The position numbers and the translations under genes were made by a program. A DNA stretch of 64,000 bases, from the NCBI RefSeq assembly GCF_018882155.1, contig NZ_JACVPA010000001.1, forward strand, positions 62,001-126,000, given 5' to 3'. Below, piece by piece: positions 19,112-29,760 of this stretch (positions are counted from its first letter, which is position 1; each line of letters opens with the position of its first letter). Source of the stretch: Polynucleobacter nymphae (GTDB lineage: Bacteria > Pseudomonadota > Gammaproteobacteria > Burkholderiales > Burkholderiaceae). Below the pieces are notes generated by a model. The model worked only from the letters and a program-made list of their open reading frames with translations. It had not been told where the DNA came from and did not search any database.

Positions 19112-19921
19112 ATGGATAAGAATACTTTATTGCAAGTTTGGCCTATTCCGGCCTTTGATGACAATTACATCTGGTGTATCCACGATGGAAAGTCAGCTTT
19201 GGTGGTCGATCCGGGGGATTCTGGCCCGGTGGAGGATTATCTGCTGCAACAAAACTTAGCCCTCAAGGCAATCTTGGTGACCCACCATCATGCCGACCAT
19301 ACTGGCGGAATCCTCAACTTACTGCGCAGTTTTGGTGCTGATATTCCAGTCTATGGACCAGCCAATACCGATATTCCAGGGCGCACCATCATCGCCAAAG
19401 AAGATGACGAGATAGAGATAGATGCTCCTAGGATTAGTTTCACAGTATTTGAAGTGCCTGGACATACTCTGACTCATATTGCGTATTTCGCCAAGCTGCA
19501 GGCTAATATGCTTGAGCCAATATTACTTTGTGGTGATACCTTATTTGCGTCAGGCTGTGGGCGTTTGTTTGAAGGAACGCCAACCCAGATGACTACTTCA
19601 TTGGCTAAGTTTGCGGCCTTACCCAAAAATACGCTGGTGTACTGCACTCATGAATACACCCTGTCGAATATTCGTTTTGCTTTAGCAGTTGAGCCAAATA
19701 ATGCAAATCTGATTTCTTGGTCAGAAAAAGCACAAGCTTTGAGAGCGCAAAATCTGCCGACATTACCAACCACCATTGGACAAGAACTGCAGGTCAACCC
19801 CTTTATGCGTTGCGATCAAACCGATGTGATTGCAATGGCCAAAGAGGTTTCTGGTGAACAGAAGTTGCCCACGCCAGCACATGTATTAGCAGTCGTTAGG
19901 GCTTGGAAAGACCGCTTCTGA
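19112..19921 (+). CDS. gloB: Hydroxyacylglutathione hydrolase (glyoxalase II)
   Basis: A 269-residue metallo-beta-lactamase-fold thioesterase that hydrolyses S-lactoylglutathione to lactate and glutathione, the second step of methylglyoxal detoxification. The binuclear metal site motif THHHADHTGG is present, with further ligands in EVPGHTL, LLCGDTLF and YCTHEYT. The start is the ATG of MDKNTLLQVWPIPAFDDNY, which matches the family start; an open frame continues upstream into the opposite methyltransferase gene but has no family match. Only 6 bases separate this ATG from the opposite start codon at 19105. mltD follows with a one-base overlap. Confidence 0.93.
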   Translation: MDKNTLLQVWPIPAFDDNYIWCIHDGKSALVVDPGDSGPVEDYLLQQNLALKAILVTHHHADHTGGILNLLRSFGADIPVYGPANTDIPGRTIIAKEDDEIEIDAPRISFTVFEVPGHTLTHIAYFAKLQANMLEPILLCGDTLFASGCGRLFEGTPTQMTTSLAKFAALPKNTLVYCTHEYTLSNIRFALAVEPNNANLISWSEKAQALRAQNLPTLPTTIGQELQVNPFMRCDQTDVIAMAKEVSGEQKLPTPAHVLAVVRAWKDRF

Positions 19922-21309
19922 TGCGTTTGCCTATGGTGGCAATCTTGCTTGCCGTTTTTCTATCAGGATGTGCAAGTACCGGTGACTGGTCATCCGATAG
20001 TTCTACCAAAGCCAATCCAAAGTCGGCTAAAGCGCCCCGCGTAAACCTCAAGAACCAATCAGTCAGTCAGGTTTATGCGCCATCCGATAACTTATGGATT
20101 CGGATTCGGGATGGTTTCCAGATGGAGCCCATGAACTCTCCTATAGAAATTGAGCAGGTGCGGTGGCTCAGCGCAAGACCGGATTATGTTAATCGCTCAA
20201 TGACACGCTCTTCACGCTATTTGTTTTACATCGTGCAAGAAGTGAATGCCCGCAATATGCCCACTGAAATTGCATTATTGCCATTTGTCGAAAGCGCTTT
20301 TGTCACTAACGCTAAATCCAGTGCCAAGGCGGTGGGTTTATGGCAGTTCATGCCAGCAACCGGAAAAGATTTTCGCTTGACGCAAAACGTCTTTAGGGAT
20401 GAGCGTCGTGATGTATTGCAATCTACTGATGCTGCTCTAGATTACCTCCAGCGTTTATATAACCAGTTCGGCAGTTGGGAGCTTGCACTGGCAGCTTATA
20501 ACTGGGGTGCTGGGAATATTTCTAAGGCGCAAAAACGCAATCTAGCTGTTGGCTTGCCTGTTAATTACGAGAGCTTGACCATGCCAAAGGAAACGCGTAA
20601 CTACGTTCCCAAACTCATGGCCTATCGTCAAATTGTTTTAGATCCACAGGCTTATGGAATTGTTTTACCTGAATTAGAAAACCATCCATACTTTGTGGCA
20701 TTGGATATTGATAACGATATCGATGTGGCAGTTGTTATCAAACTTGCTGAGATCCCTGAAGAAGAATTTCATAATCTCAATCCCTCATTTAATAAGCCAG
20801 TGATATTGAGCAATGCCAATCAACAGATTTTGTTGCCGTTTGCCCATGCAGAAATATTTCAGGCCAATCTCAAGAGTTACAACAAACCACTGTCTTCATG
20901 GACTGCAGTAAAAATTAGTAAAACGGAGAGCGTTGACCAGGCCGCTAAAACTCTCGGGGTAGATGTGGATGCCTTGAGATCTGTAAACGGCATTCCAAAG
21001 GGGATGCGCATCAAGGCTGGTTCTACCGTGCTGATCCCTAAAACCAGCAGTCGGGCTGGTGATGTTTCTACGGCAATGGCTGAAAACGCTAGCTTAAGCC
21101 TCGAAAAACCAGCTCCGCCAGCTGCCAAGTGCGGAAAGTCAGCCAAGACTGGCCAAAGCACCAAATGCGTTTCTACCAAGACTAAGGGTAATTCTTCTGC
21201 CAAAAATGCTGCATCTCAGCATAAATCCGCATCGACAGGACTTGCAAAATCTGCGAAAAATAGTAGTTCAGCTTCCTCCAATACCAAAGGGAGTGCGAAT
21301 ATTAAGTAG
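19921..21309 (+). CDS. mltD: Membrane-bound lytic murein transglycosylase D
   Basis: A 462-residue peptidoglycan lytic transglycosylase. The N-terminus is a lipoprotein signal with lipobox LSGC at about residue 16-19, so it should be anchored in the outer membrane. The SLT domain has the catalytic glutamate in IALLPFVESAF and the GLWQFMPATG and LALAAYNWGAGNI motifs. One LysM-like repeat (about residues 325-370) binds glycan; the tail is rich in Ser, Ala and Lys, low complexity. The ATG overlaps the gloB stop (TGATG), which decides this start over a TTG six codons upstream. Confidence 0.93.
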   Translation: MRLPMVAILLAVFLSGCASTGDWSSDSSTKANPKSAKAPRVNLKNQSVSQVYAPSDNLWIRIRDGFQMEPMNSPIEIEQVRWLSARPDYVNRSMTRSSRYLFYIVQEVNARNMPTEIALLPFVESAFVTNAKSSAKAVGLWQFMPATGKDFRLTQNVFRDERRDVLQSTDAALDYLQRLYNQFGSWELALAAYNWGAGNISKAQKRNLAVGLPVNYESLTMPKETRNYVPKLMAYRQIVLDPQAYGIVLPELENHPYFVALDIDNDIDVAVVIKLAEIPEEEFHNLNPSFNKPVILSNANQQILLPFAHAEIFQANLKSYNKPLSSWTAVKISKTESVDQAAKTLGVDVDALRSVNGIPKGMRIKAGSTVLIPKTSSRAGDVSTAMAENASLSLEKPAPPAAKCGKSAKTGQSTKCVSTKTKGNSSAKNAASQHKSASTGLAKSAKNSSSASSNTKGSANIK

Positions 21310-21346
21310 CTTCAGTAATTTCAGTAACTTTTAGATTAGGTTGACC

Positions 21347-23230
21347 ATGTCCTATAAAGCACATCATGAACGCTCCATTAAAGACCCAGATGGATTTTGG
21401 GGTGAGCAAGCCAAGTTAATTCATTGGGAAAAACCATTCGACAAAGTTCTCAATTACGACAATCCCCCATTTGCAAAATGGTTTGAGGGCGGACTCACCA
21501 ATCTTTGTTACAACGCAGTAGATCGTCACGTAAAAGAGCGACCTAATCAAATTGCCCTGGTTGCTGTTTCAACCGAAACCAATATCGAGAAGGCGTATAC
21601 CTTTCAAGAGCTCTACGAAGAAGTCAATCGGATGGCCGCTATTTACAAGGCCAACGGCATTCAAAAGGGCGATCGGGTTTTAATTTATATGCCGATGATT
21701 GCAGAAGCTTGCTTTGCAATGCTCGCTTGTGCGCGGATTGGTGCAATTCACTCTGTCGTGTTTGGTGGATTTGCTTCACATAGTTTGGCGACTCGAATTG
21801 ATGATGCCAAGCCAAAAATGATTGTGACATCTGAAGCGGGTATGCGTGGTGGAAAGGTAGTGCCATACAAACCGCTCTTAGATGAAGCGATTACTTTGGC
21901 AAGCTACAAACCTGAAAAGGTTTTGCTCGTTAATCGTGGCTTATCTGAATTTGTCAGCGTAGCTGGTAGAGATTTAGACTATGCGTCTGAGCGTCAAAGG
22001 CATTTGAATGACATCGTGCCCGTCGAATGGGTAGATGCCACTCATCCTTCATACATTCTTTACACCTCTGGCACTACCGGTAAACCCAAAGGCGTGCAAC
22101 GCGATACGGGCGGTTATGCAGTTGCCCTGATGTCCTCCATGAACCATATCTTCTGTGGCAAGGCTGGCGAAACCATGTTCACTACCTCCGATATTGGTTG
22201 GGTAGTCGGTCACAGCTACATTATTTATGGACCATTGCTCAATGGCATGGCAACGATCATGTATGAAGGTACGCCATTGCAACCGGATGCAGGTATCTGG
22301 TGGGAATTGGTAGCCAAATACAAAGTTTCAGTGATGTTCTCTGCACCAACAGCAGTGCGTGTTCTCAAAAAACAAGATCCTGCTTTCTTAACCAAACATG
22401 ATCTCTCATCATTGCGCACCTTGTTCTTGGCAGGCGAACCATTAGATGAGCCTACGGCAAGTTGGATTCATGATGCAATTAAAAAACCCATTGTGGATAA
22501 CTACTGGCAAACAGAAACCGGTTGGCCAATACTCGCTATTCAGCGAGGCGTTGAAGTGATGCCCCATAAGTTTGGCTCACCGGGCGTGCCATCTTTTGGT
22601 TACAACATGAAGCTGCTGGACGATGCCACTTCAGAAGAGCTGGGCCCGGACCAGAAGGGCGTGATCGCCATTGAAGGCCCATTGCCTCCAGGCTGTATGC
22701 AAACCGTGTGGGGCGATGACAAGCGCTTTATCAGCACCTATTGGGAAACGATTCCGGGTAAGTTGATCTACTCCACATTTGACTGGGGCATTAAAGATAA
22801 AGATGGTTACTTCTTCATCTTGGGTCGTACCGATGACGTTATCAACGTTGCAGGACATCGTCTTGGAACTCGCGAGATTGAGGAAAGTATTTCGAGTCAT
22901 CCTAATGTCTCAGAAGTTGCCGTTGTCGGTATTGAAGACAAACTCAAAGGCCAGGCTGCGATTGCATTTGTGATTCCAAAAGATGCTAATAAAGCAGAGA
23001 ATCTAGAAAAAGAATGCATGAAGACCGTTGATAGCCAGTTAGGTGCCATTGCAAGACCTGGACGGGTTTATGTGGTGACAGCGTTGCCCAAGACCCGTTC
23101 TGGCAAGATTGTGCGTCGCGCTTTGCAAGCAGTGGCAGAAGGTCGTGATCCTGGTGATATCAGCACCATGGAAGACCAAACTGTTCTGGCGCAAATCAAG
23201 ACCATCATCGAGCAAAGCGCCAAGGCCTAA
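21347..23230 (+). CDS. prpE: Propionate-CoA ligase (propionyl-CoA synthetase)
   Basis: An acyl-CoA synthetase of the ANL superfamily, 627 residues, activating propionate (and perhaps acetate or acrylate) with ATP and CoA. The N-terminal GLTNLCYNAVDRH, phosphate loop YTSGTTGKPKGV, the DNYWQTETGWP motif, and the C-terminal SGKIVRRALQ with its conserved acetyl-regulated lysine are all present. The N-terminal MSYKAHHERSIKDPDGFW and overall length fit PrpE better than Acs (about 650 residues). Single gene; the ATG at 21347 is preferred over the TTG two codons earlier. Product propionyl-CoA would feed the methylcitrate cycle, whose genes are not in the window. Confidence 0.9.
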   Translation: MSYKAHHERSIKDPDGFWGEQAKLIHWEKPFDKVLNYDNPPFAKWFEGGLTNLCYNAVDRHVKERPNQIALVAVSTETNIEKAYTFQELYEEVNRMAAIYKANGIQKGDRVLIYMPMIAEACFAMLACARIGAIHSVVFGGFASHSLATRIDDAKPKMIVTSEAGMRGGKVVPYKPLLDEAITLASYKPEKVLLVNRGLSEFVSVAGRDLDYASERQRHLNDIVPVEWVDATHPSYILYTSGTTGKPKGVQRDTGGYAVALMSSMNHIFCGKAGETMFTTSDIGWVVGHSYIIYGPLLNGMATIMYEGTPLQPDAGIWWELVAKYKVSVMFSAPTAVRVLKKQDPAFLTKHDLSSLRTLFLAGEPLDEPTASWIHDAIKKPIVDNYWQTETGWPILAIQRGVEVMPHKFGSPGVPSFGYNMKLLDDATSEELGPDQKGVIAIEGPLPPGCMQTVWGDDKRFISTYWETIPGKLIYSTFDWGIKDKDGYFFILGRTDDVINVAGHRLGTREIEESISSHPNVSEVAVVGIEDKLKGQAAIAFVIPKDANKAENLEKECMKTVDSQLGAIARPGRVYVVTALPKTRSGKIVRRALQAVAEGRDPGDISTMEDQTVLAQIKTIIEQSAKA

Positions 23231-23414
23231 ACTCCCTCAAAGGCTCATTTGGGCGGGTATTTAAGGGTTTACGAGCAAAACTGGTATGATTGCAAGGTTC
23301 GAAACTAATTAAATTACCCTAGCGCTTAAAGACACTCACCTCCCGCATACACAAGCCTCGGGTTGGTCTTTTTGGGGGTTTTGAGCGTCGGATGGAGCAG
23401 GGACTGGAGATGGT
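23231..23414 (+). promoter_or_regulatory. carAB promoter and possible structured leader
   Basis: A TATGAT box at about 23284 with weak upstream TTAAGG at 18-bp spacing is a plausible promoter. The following 120 bases can pair in alternative ways: CGCTTAAA with TTTTGAGCG, or AAAGAC with GTCTTT, and CCCG with CGGG. This could be a leader acting on carAB, but no known motif is recognised and no clear terminator is seen. Confidence 0.35.
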
Positions 23415-24608
23415 TTGTCACCCTTGCTTCCTTCTTTTCCTCCCGCCGTGTTGGCCTTAGCCGACGGCACTCTTTTTCCCGGATTTAGCATTGGCGCCAC
23501 CGGCGAAACTACGGGCGAAGTTGTTTTCAATACCGCATTAACCGGCTATCAAGAGATCATTACTGACCCGAGTTACTGCCGTCAGATTGTGACCCTCACT
23601 TATCCTCATATCGGCAACGTTGGCATCAATGCACAAGATGCAGAGTCAAATCAGATTCATGCTGCTGGCCTAGTGATCAAAGATTTACCGAAGCGTGTTT
23701 CTAATTTCCGCTCAGAAGGAAGCTTAGATAGCTACCTTGCTAAAGCAGGTGTGCCTGGCATTGCTGGAATCGATACTCGCAAATTAACCCGTATCCTGCG
23801 GGACAAGGGAGCACAGTCTGGAGCTATCGTTGCTGGCAAATTGGGTGATGACTATGAGGCCTTAGGCAAAAAAGCCCTTGATCTAGCTAAAGCCTTCCCT
23901 GGAATGGCTGGCTTGGATTTGGCTAAAGTCGTGAGCACCAAAAAATCTTATCCTTGGCGTGAAGCAGAATGGGAACTCCATGGCCCAGAAGGTAAGCCTG
24001 CATACAGAACATTGAACACTAGCAAGCCGACTAAAAAAGTCGTTGCCTATGACTTTGGTGTCAAACATAATATTTTGCGCATGCTCACGGAGCGTGCTTG
24101 CGAACTAACAGTAGTGCCAGCACAAACAAGTGCAGCAGAAGTGCTCGCCATGAATCCCGATGGGGTGTTTTTCTCCAACGGTCCTGGCGATCCCCAGCCT
24201 TGTGATTACGCCATAGCTGCCGCCAAAGAAATTATTGCCAAGGGCGTTCCTACTTTTGGTATCTGCTTAGGCCATCAAATTATGGGCTTAGCAGCTGGTG
24301 CTAAAACTCTGAAGATGAAGTTTGGTCATCATGGCGCTAACCATCCTGTTAAAGACTTAGATACTGGGCGCGTAGCCATTACTTCACAGAACCATGGTTT
24401 TGCAGTTGATGTGAAAACCTTACCTGAGAACATTCGAGTCACCCACGTTTCATTATTTGACGGCTCACTGCAAGGTCTGGCTTGGAAAGACAAGCCTGCA
24501 TTCTGTTTCCAGGGTCACCCAGAAGCCTCGCCCGGACCTCACGACATTGCCTATTTATTCGATCATTTTGTGGAGCTCATGAATGCTAGCAACAAGGGAG
24601 GCAAATAA
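23415..24608 (+). CDS. carA: Carbamoyl-phosphate synthase small subunit
   Basis: Glutamine amidotransferase subunit of carbamoyl-phosphate synthase, 397 residues, supplying ammonia to CarB for pyrimidine and arginine synthesis. The N-terminal [14 protein letters not shown] and [16 protein letters not shown] are typical, and the class I amidotransferase triad is visible: Cys in [11 protein letters not shown], and His and Glu in QGHPEASPG. The start is TTG at 23415, six bases after GGAG; TTG at 23424 (MLPSFPP) is an alternative that fits relatives. The stop overlaps the carB start by one base (TAATG). Confidence 0.95.
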   Translation: MSPLLPSFPPAVLALADGTLFPGFSIGATGETTGEVVFNTALTGYQEIITDPSYCRQIVTLTYPHIGNVGINAQDAESNQIHAAGLVIKDLPKRVSNFRSEGSLDSYLAKAGVPGIAGIDTRKLTRILRDKGAQSGAIVAGKLGDDYEALGKKALDLAKAFPGMAGLDLAKVVSTKKSYPWREAEWELHGPEGKPAYRTLNTSKPTKKVVAYDFGVKHNILRMLTERACELTVVPAQTSAAEVLAMNPDGVFFSNGPGDPQPCDYAIAAAKEIIAKGVPTFGICLGHQIMGLAAGAKTLKMKFGHHGANHPVKDLDTGRVAITSQNHGFAVDVKTLPENIRVTHVSLFDGSLQGLAWKDKPAFCFQGHPEASPGPHDIAYLFDHFVELMNASNKGGK

Positions 24609-27600
24609 TGCCTAAGCGTAGCGACATTCAGAGCATCCTGATTATTGGTGCAGGTCCGATTGTGATTGGACAAGCCTGTGAGTTTGACTACTCCGGTGCG
24701 CAGGCTTGTAAGGCTTTGCGCGATGAAGGTTACAAAGTCATTTTGGTCAACAGCAATCCTGCAACCATCATGACTGATCCAGAGATGGCCGATGTGACTT
24801 ACATCGAACCCATTACCTGGGAAGTTGTCGAGCGCATTATTGCCACTGAAAAGCCAGACGCAATTTTGCCAACTATGGGTGGACAAACTGCCTTGAATTG
24901 CGCTTTAGATTTACATCGTCACGGTGTATTGAAAAAGTACGGCTGCGAATTAATCGGCGCTTCACCAGAAGCCATTGATAAAGCTGAAGATCGTCAGAAA
25001 TTTAAAGAGGCGATGACTAAGATTGGTCTTGGCTCTGCTAAATCCGGCATTGCGCATACGATGGAAGAGGCGCTCGAAGTGCAACAGCGCATTCAGCAAG
25101 AGGCTGATAGCTCTGGTTTCCCAGTGGTGATTCGTCCTTCATTCACCATGGGTGGATCAGGCGGTGGCATTGCTTACAACCGTGAAGAGTTTGAAGAGAT
25201 CTGCAAACGTGGTCTTGATCTATCGCCAACCCGTGAACTGCTGATTGAAGAATCACTCTTGGGCTGGAAAGAATTTGAGATGGAAGTGGTGCGTGATCGT
25301 AATGACAACTGCATCATTGTTTGCTCGATTGAAAACTTGGACCCGATGGGTGTGCACACTGGTGACTCGATCACAGTTGCTCCGGCACAAACCCTGACGG
25401 ATAAAGAGTATCAAATCATGCGTAATGCATCGATTGCGGTTCTGCGTGAAATCGGTGTTGATACTGGCGGATCAAACGTGCAGTTCTCTATTAACCCAGA
25501 AGACGGCCGCATGATTGTGATTGAGATGAACCCACGGGTATCGCGTTCATCTGCACTGGCTTCTAAAGCAACCGGTTTTCCAATTGCCAAGATTGCGGCG
25601 AAGTTGGCTGTTGGCTACACCCTAGATGAACTGAAGAACGATATTACTGGCGGCGCAACCCCAGCATCGTTTGAGCCTTCAATCGATTATGTAGTGACGA
25701 AGATTCCGCGTTTTGCTTTTGAGAAATTTCCGCAAGCAGATTCTCGTTTAACCACCCAGATGAAATCGGTTGGTGAAGTGATGGCTATTGGCCGCACTTT
25801 CCAGGAGTCTTTCCAGAAAGCCCTACGTGGCCTTGAGGTTGGTGTCGATGGCTTGGATGAATTTTCTACTGATCTTGACGACATCGTGAATGAAATCAAT
25901 GAGCCAGGCCCAGATCGTATTTGGTACTTGGCTGATGCCTTCCGTATGGGAATGAGCTTAGATGAGGTCTATGCCGAAACCAAAATTGATCCTTGGTTCT
26001 TAGAGCAAATTGAAGAACTGATTACTGTCGAAGCGGAACTCAAGAAGCGTAAGCTTGATAGTCTGACGGCAGCAGAACTACGTTTTGTAAAGCAGAAGGG
26101 TTTTTCTGATCGTCGTTTAGCGAAATTATTGGGTGTGGATGCCACGGCTGTGCGCACAAGCCGTCATCGCTTAAAAGTGTTTCCTATCTATAAGCGCGTT
26201 GACACTTGCGCTGCCGAGTTCTCAACCAATACTGCCTACTTGTATTCCACCTATGAAGCAGAGCACGGCGAATGCGAATCGAATCCCACTTCCAAAGATA
26301 AGATCATGGTATTGGGTGGCGGGCCTAACCGAATTGGTCAAGGCATCGAGTTTGACTATTGCTGCGTACATGCTGCTCTAGCAATGCGCGAAGATGGTTA
26401 TGAAACCATCATGGTGAACTGCAACCCAGAAACCGTTTCGACTGACTACGATACGTCCGATCGCTTGTATTTTGAGCCACTGACGCTAGAAGACGTATTA
26501 GAAATCGTTGCTAAAGAGAAACCCAAAGGTGTGATCGTTCAGTACGGTGGTCAAACTCCTTTGAAACTCGCTTTGGATCTTGAGCGCAATGGCGTACCGA
26601 TTATTGGTACCTCGCCAGACATGATTGACGCTGCAGAAGACCGCGAACGTTTTCAAAAACTATTACAAGGCTTAGGTTTGCGTCAACCGCCAAACCGTAC
26701 TGCACGCACAGAACCTGAGGCGCTGGTTCTTGCTGAAGAAATTGGCTACCCATTGGTAGTACGTCCTTCCTATGTATTGGGTGGTCGCGCGATGGAGATT
26801 GTTCATGATGGCCGAGACCTAGAACGCTATATGCGCGAGGCTGTCAAGGTCTCTCACGATTCTCCAGTATTGCTAGATCGCTTCCTCAATGATGCGATTG
26901 AGTGTGATGTGGATTGCATTCGGGATGGCTCTAAGGTCTTTATTGGTGGCGTGATGGAACATATCGAGCAGGCGGGCGTTCACTCTGGTGACTCAGCATG
27001 CTCATTGCCCCCATATTCTTTATCCGATGAGACGGTAGAAGAGATTAAACGTCAAACTGCTGCGATGGCTGCTGGCTTAAATGTCATTGGCTTGATGAAC
27101 GTGCAGTTTGCGATTCAGAATGTGGATGGCAAGGATGTTATCTATGTTCTGGAAGTCAATCCTCGTGCTTCTCGCACCGTACCTTTTGTTTCCAAAGCAA
27201 CCGGCCTGCAATTGGCTAAGATTGCAGCGCGCTGTATGGTTGGTCAAACACTAGAGCAGCAGGGCATTAAGGCTGAGGTGAAGCCGCCATACTTCTCGGT
27301 TAAAGAGGCGGTATTCCCATTCAATAAGTTTCCAGGAATTGATCCCATCCTCGGACCAGAGATGCGTTCTACTGGCGAAGTGATGGGTGTGGGCAAGACC
27401 TTTGGTGAAGCACTCTTTAAGTCGCAATTAGGCGCTGGTATCAAACTGCCCAAGAGCGGAACAGTGCTGCTGACAGTAAAAGATAGTGATAAGCCCAAAG
27501 CAATTGAAGTTGCTAAGCTTTTGCATCAACTCGGTTTCCCAATGGTTGCAACCAAAGGAACTGCCGCTGCCATCGAAGCTGCTGGTTTACCAGTGCGCTT

Positions 27601-27871
27601 AGTCAATAAAGTCAAAGATGGTCGTCCTCATATTGTGGATCTCATCAAAAATGGTGAAATTTCCCTCGTATTTACGACAGTGGATGAGACCCGTACTGCG
27701 ATTGCCGACTCAAGATCTATCCGGACTACCTCCCAGGCTAATGGCGTCACTTACTACACGACAATTAGTGCAGCCCGTGCAGTAATGGATGGTTTGTTGG
27801 CCTCCCAAAAAGGCAGCAAAGAGTCTCTAGAGGTTTATTCCTTGCAGGACTTACATCAAAAGCTCATTTAA
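24608..27871 (+). CDS. carB: Carbamoyl-phosphate synthase large subunit
   Basis: The 1087-residue synthetase subunit makes carbamoyl phosphate from bicarbonate, two ATP and ammonia. It shows the internal duplication expected: two ATP-grasp halves beginning [22 protein letters not shown] and [20 protein letters not shown], each with glycine-rich loops ([12 protein letters not shown] and [12 protein letters not shown]) and metal-binding [18 protein letters not shown] / [18 protein letters not shown]. The C-terminal allosteric domain (from about residue 945, [10 protein letters not shown]) closes the protein. It is translationally coupled to carA and followed 58 bases later by greA, an order common in proteobacteria. 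Confidence 0.97.
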   Translation: MPKRSDIQSILIIGAGPIVIGQACEFDYSGAQACKALRDEGYKVILVNSNPATIMTDPEMADVTYIEPITWEVVERIIATEKPDAILPTMGGQTALNCALDLHRHGVLKKYGCELIGASPEAIDKAEDRQKFKEAMTKIGLGSAKSGIAHTMEEALEVQQRIQQEADSSGFPVVIRPSFTMGGSGGGIAYNREEFEEICKRGLDLSPTRELLIEESLLGWKEFEMEVVRDRNDNCIIVCSIENLDPMGVHTGDSITVAPAQTLTDKEYQIMRNASIAVLREIGVDTGGSNVQFSINPEDGRMIVIEMNPRVSRSSALASKATGFPIAKIAAKLAVGYTLDELKNDITGGATPASFEPSIDYVVTKIPRFAFEKFPQADSRLTTQMKSVGEVMAIGRTFQESFQKALRGLEVGVDGLDEFSTDLDDIVNEINEPGPDRIWYLADAFRMGMSLDEVYAETKIDPWFLEQIEELITVEAELKKRKLDSLTAAELRFVKQKGFSDRRLAKLLGVDATAVRTSRHRLKVFPIYKRVDTCAAEFSTNTAYLYSTYEAEHGECESNPTSKDKIMVLGGGPNRIGQGIEFDYCCVHAALAMREDGYETIMVNCNPETVSTDYDTSDRLYFEPLTLEDVLEIVAKEKPKGVIVQYGGQTPLKLALDLERNGVPIIGTSPDMIDAAEDRERFQKLLQGLGLRQPPNRTARTEPEALVLAEEIGYPLVVRPSYVLGGRAMEIVHDGRDLERYMREAVKVSHDSPVLLDRFLNDAIECDVDCIRDGSKVFIGGVMEHIEQAGVHSGDSACSLPPYSLSDETVEEIKRQTAAMAAGLNVIGLMNVQFAIQNVDGKDVIYVLEVNPRASRTVPFVSKATGLQLAKIAARCMVGQTLEQQGIKAEVKPPYFSVKEAVFPFNKFPGIDPILGPEMRSTGEVMGVGKTFGEALFKSQLGAGIKLPKSGTVLLTVKDSDKPKAIEVAKLLHQLGFPMVATKGTAAAIEAAGLPVRLVNKVKDGRPHIVDLIKNGEISLVFTTVDETRTAIADSRSIRTTSQANGVTYYTTISAARAVMDGLLASQKGSKESLEVYSLQDLHQKLI

Positions 27872-27929
27872 TCTAAAATCAACTTTTATTAGCGCAATCG
27901 TGCGCACGAATTTAAGTTAGGTTGGCAGT

Positions 27930-28406
27930 ATGAGCACAATTCCCATTACCAAACGCGGTGCAGAACTTCTCAAAGAGGAACTGCACCGTCTGAAGCATAT
28001 TGAACGTCCAGCAGTCATCATCTCGATTTCTGAGGCGCGTGCCCAAGGCGATCTCTCTGAGAATGCCGAGTACGATGCCGCTAAAGAAAAGCAGGGCTTC
28101 ATTGAAGGCCGTATCCAGGATCTTGAAAGCAAGTTATCTGCAGCGCAGATTATTGATCCAGCCACACTCGATGTTTCTGGTCGGATTGTGTTTGGCGCTA
28201 CTGTTGATCTGGAAGACCTCGAAGATGGCACTAAACTCACTTATCAGATTGTGGGTGACGATGAGGCCGATATCGCTGTAAGTAAAATCTCCATTAGCTC
28301 TCCGATTGCCCGCGCCTTGATTGGCAAGGAGGAGGGCGATGTTGTGGGTGTCCAGGCCCCCGGTGGCAATCGTGAAGTCGAGATTCTGGCAGTTCGCTAC
28401 GTCTAA
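27930..28406 (+). CDS. greA: Transcription elongation factor GreA
   Basis: A 158-residue transcript-cleavage factor that rescues backtracked RNA polymerase. The N-terminal coiled coil carries the acidic tip: [20 protein letters not shown], with the D and E residues needed for RNA cleavage; the C-terminal FKBP-like domain includes [18 protein letters not shown] and VEILAVRY. Length is that of canonical GreA. It follows carB and precedes a small membrane-protein gene by 22 bases. Confidence 0.96.
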   Translation: MSTIPITKRGAELLKEELHRLKHIERPAVIISISEARAQGDLSENAEYDAAKEKQGFIEGRIQDLESKLSAAQIIDPATLDVSGRIVFGATVDLEDLEDGTKLTYQIVGDDEADIAVSKISISSPIARALIGKEEGDVVGVQAPGGNREVEILAVRYV

Positions 28407-28428
28407 GAATCATCTCTAGAGAAACCCA

Positions 28429-28920
28429 GTGCAGAACGCAACTGCTCCAAAGCATCCTGGAGCGCAACGACTCTTTATCTTAATTGCCGGTCTCTGGGTT
28501 GGCAGTATTCTTGCTGTTGGCTATCTAGTTGCTCCAGCAATCTTTAATACCCTGACTGATCGTCAAGTAGCCGGCATGGTTGCTGGTAGCGTCTTTAAAG
28601 CTGAAGCCTATCTCAGTATCATTATTTGCATTGCTCTCATGGTGCTCGCAAACTTGCTTGTTACGCGTGGCCTAGCTCAGTACAAGATCATTCGCTTAAT
28701 TCTGCTGGGCATGTTAATTTGCGCAGCTGCAGCTTCATTTGTCATGATCCCTTGGTTAGATACCTTGCGTGATCAGGCTTTGCTAGAAGGCATGCCAGTG
28801 ATGCTATCTCCATCTGCCGATTTGTTTAGAACACTCCACGGTGTTTCTAGCATCTTGTTTCTGCTGCAGAGTGCCCTAGGCATCTATTTGGTGTGGCGTC
28901 TTACAAAGCCAAATCCATAA
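28429..28920 (+). CDS. DUF4149 domain membrane protein
   Basis: A 163-residue integral membrane protein of the DUF4149 family, function unknown. Four hydrophobic segments are evident (about residues 14-36, 54-75, 83-103 and 134-158), with LWVGSILAVGYLVAPAIF in the first, where the family signature lies. It begins with GTG; the following gene order with yhbY on the opposite strand is common in Burkholderiales. Likely cotranscribed with greA. Confidence 0.82.
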   Translation: MQNATAPKHPGAQRLFILIAGLWVGSILAVGYLVAPAIFNTLTDRQVAGMVAGSVFKAEAYLSIIICIALMVLANLLVTRGLAQYKIIRLILLGMLICAAAASFVMIPWLDTLRDQALLEGMPVMLSPSADLFRTLHGVSSILFLLQSALGIYLVWRLTKPNP

Positions 28921-28941
28921 TCTTCTAACTTAGTGATCTAA

Positions 28942-28987
28942 CTGAGTTATCTAACTCAGGCAATAAAAAACGCCGGCTAGCGGCGTT
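28942..28987 (-). terminator. Terminator for yhbY, with an adjacent perfect palindrome
   Basis: On the minus strand AACGCCG / CGGCGTT with loop CTAGC (28969-28987) is followed by six T residues, a good intrinsic terminator 20 bases after the yhbY stop. Immediately beyond, CTGAGTTA / TAACTCAG (28942-28959) forms a perfect 8-bp inverted repeat with a 2-base loop, which may help end transcription from the DUF4149 side. Confidence 0.75.
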
Positions 28988-29007
28988 CTTCGGATGACTT
29001 AAGTCTA

Positions 29008-29634
29008 TTAAGACCCAAGTGATTTTTTCTTATTACTGCTCATTCGAACCTTACGTTTCTTAATGGGTGCCGGTGCAGCTGACGCTTTGCGATAACCTGG
29101 TGATGACCAACCAATTTTTGATTCAGCAGCTTCAGAACGCAGTACGCGTTTCTTCGGGGTAGCAGATTTTACGGCTGCAGCACGAGCAAAGGGTGCCGCA
29201 TTGGAGGCAGAGCGACGCTCAGATCTTTCTGAGCTGCTGGTGCGGATGCCCGATTTGGTCGGTGCGCGGTTAGGCTGGCGTTTCGTGCGTGGCGCCTGCA
29301 ATGATTTCTTAGTCTGCTTAGAAGATCTGCCGAGATTGGAAAACGCTTCATCGACTACATCTTTTGGTCTCCAGATGACCAGTAATTTGCCAATATGTTG
29401 AACTGGCGCAGCATCGAGTTTGTCGCAGAGCGCTTCATAAATGGCAACGCGTGCTTCACGATCATCACCAAATACGCGCACCTTAATCAGTCCATGATGG
29501 CTAATCGCAAGTTTGGCTTCTTTGATCACAGCAGGCGTTAAGCCACCACCACCGATCATGACGACAGGACTTAAGTCATGGGCATCAGCTTTGAGGGATT
29601 TGCGTTGTGCGGGAGTGATAGTCAGTGCAGTCAT
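29008..29634 (-). CDS. yhbY: CRS1/YhbY-type RNA-binding protein with long basic tail
   Basis: The first 100 residues are a CRM (YhbY) domain that binds ribosomal precursor RNA: LTPAQRKSLKADAHDLSPVVMIG and the GGGGLTPAVIKEAK loop, then HGLIKVRV and HIGKLLVIWR. YhbY proteins of about 100 residues act in 50S assembly. Here a further 100 residues extremely rich in Arg, Lys, Ser and Ala follow, ending KKRKVRMSSNKKKSLG, presumably a disordered RNA-binding tail. It is divergent from rlmE, a 23S rRNA methyltransferase, which fits a shared ribosome-assembly role. Confidence 0.9.
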   Translation of the reverse strand: MTALTITPAQRKSLKADAHDLSPVVMIGGGGLTPAVIKEAKLAISHHGLIKVRVFGDDREARVAIYEALCDKLDAAPVQHIGKLLVIWRPKDVVDEAFSNLGRSSKQTKKSLQAPRTKRQPNRAPTKSGIRTSSSERSERRSASNAAPFARAAAVKSATPKKRVLRSEAAESKIGWSSPGYRKASAAPAPIKKRKVRMSSNKKKSLGS

Positions 29635-29760
29635 GGGCTCGATGATAGAGCATTGACTACATAAAAAGCCCGTTTAGACTAGATTTGCCAGTTTTTAGAT
29701 CGATTCCTTTTGCTTTAGAGGACTAAAACTAGGAAAATGTAGGGCGAAAGTGGGTAAGTT

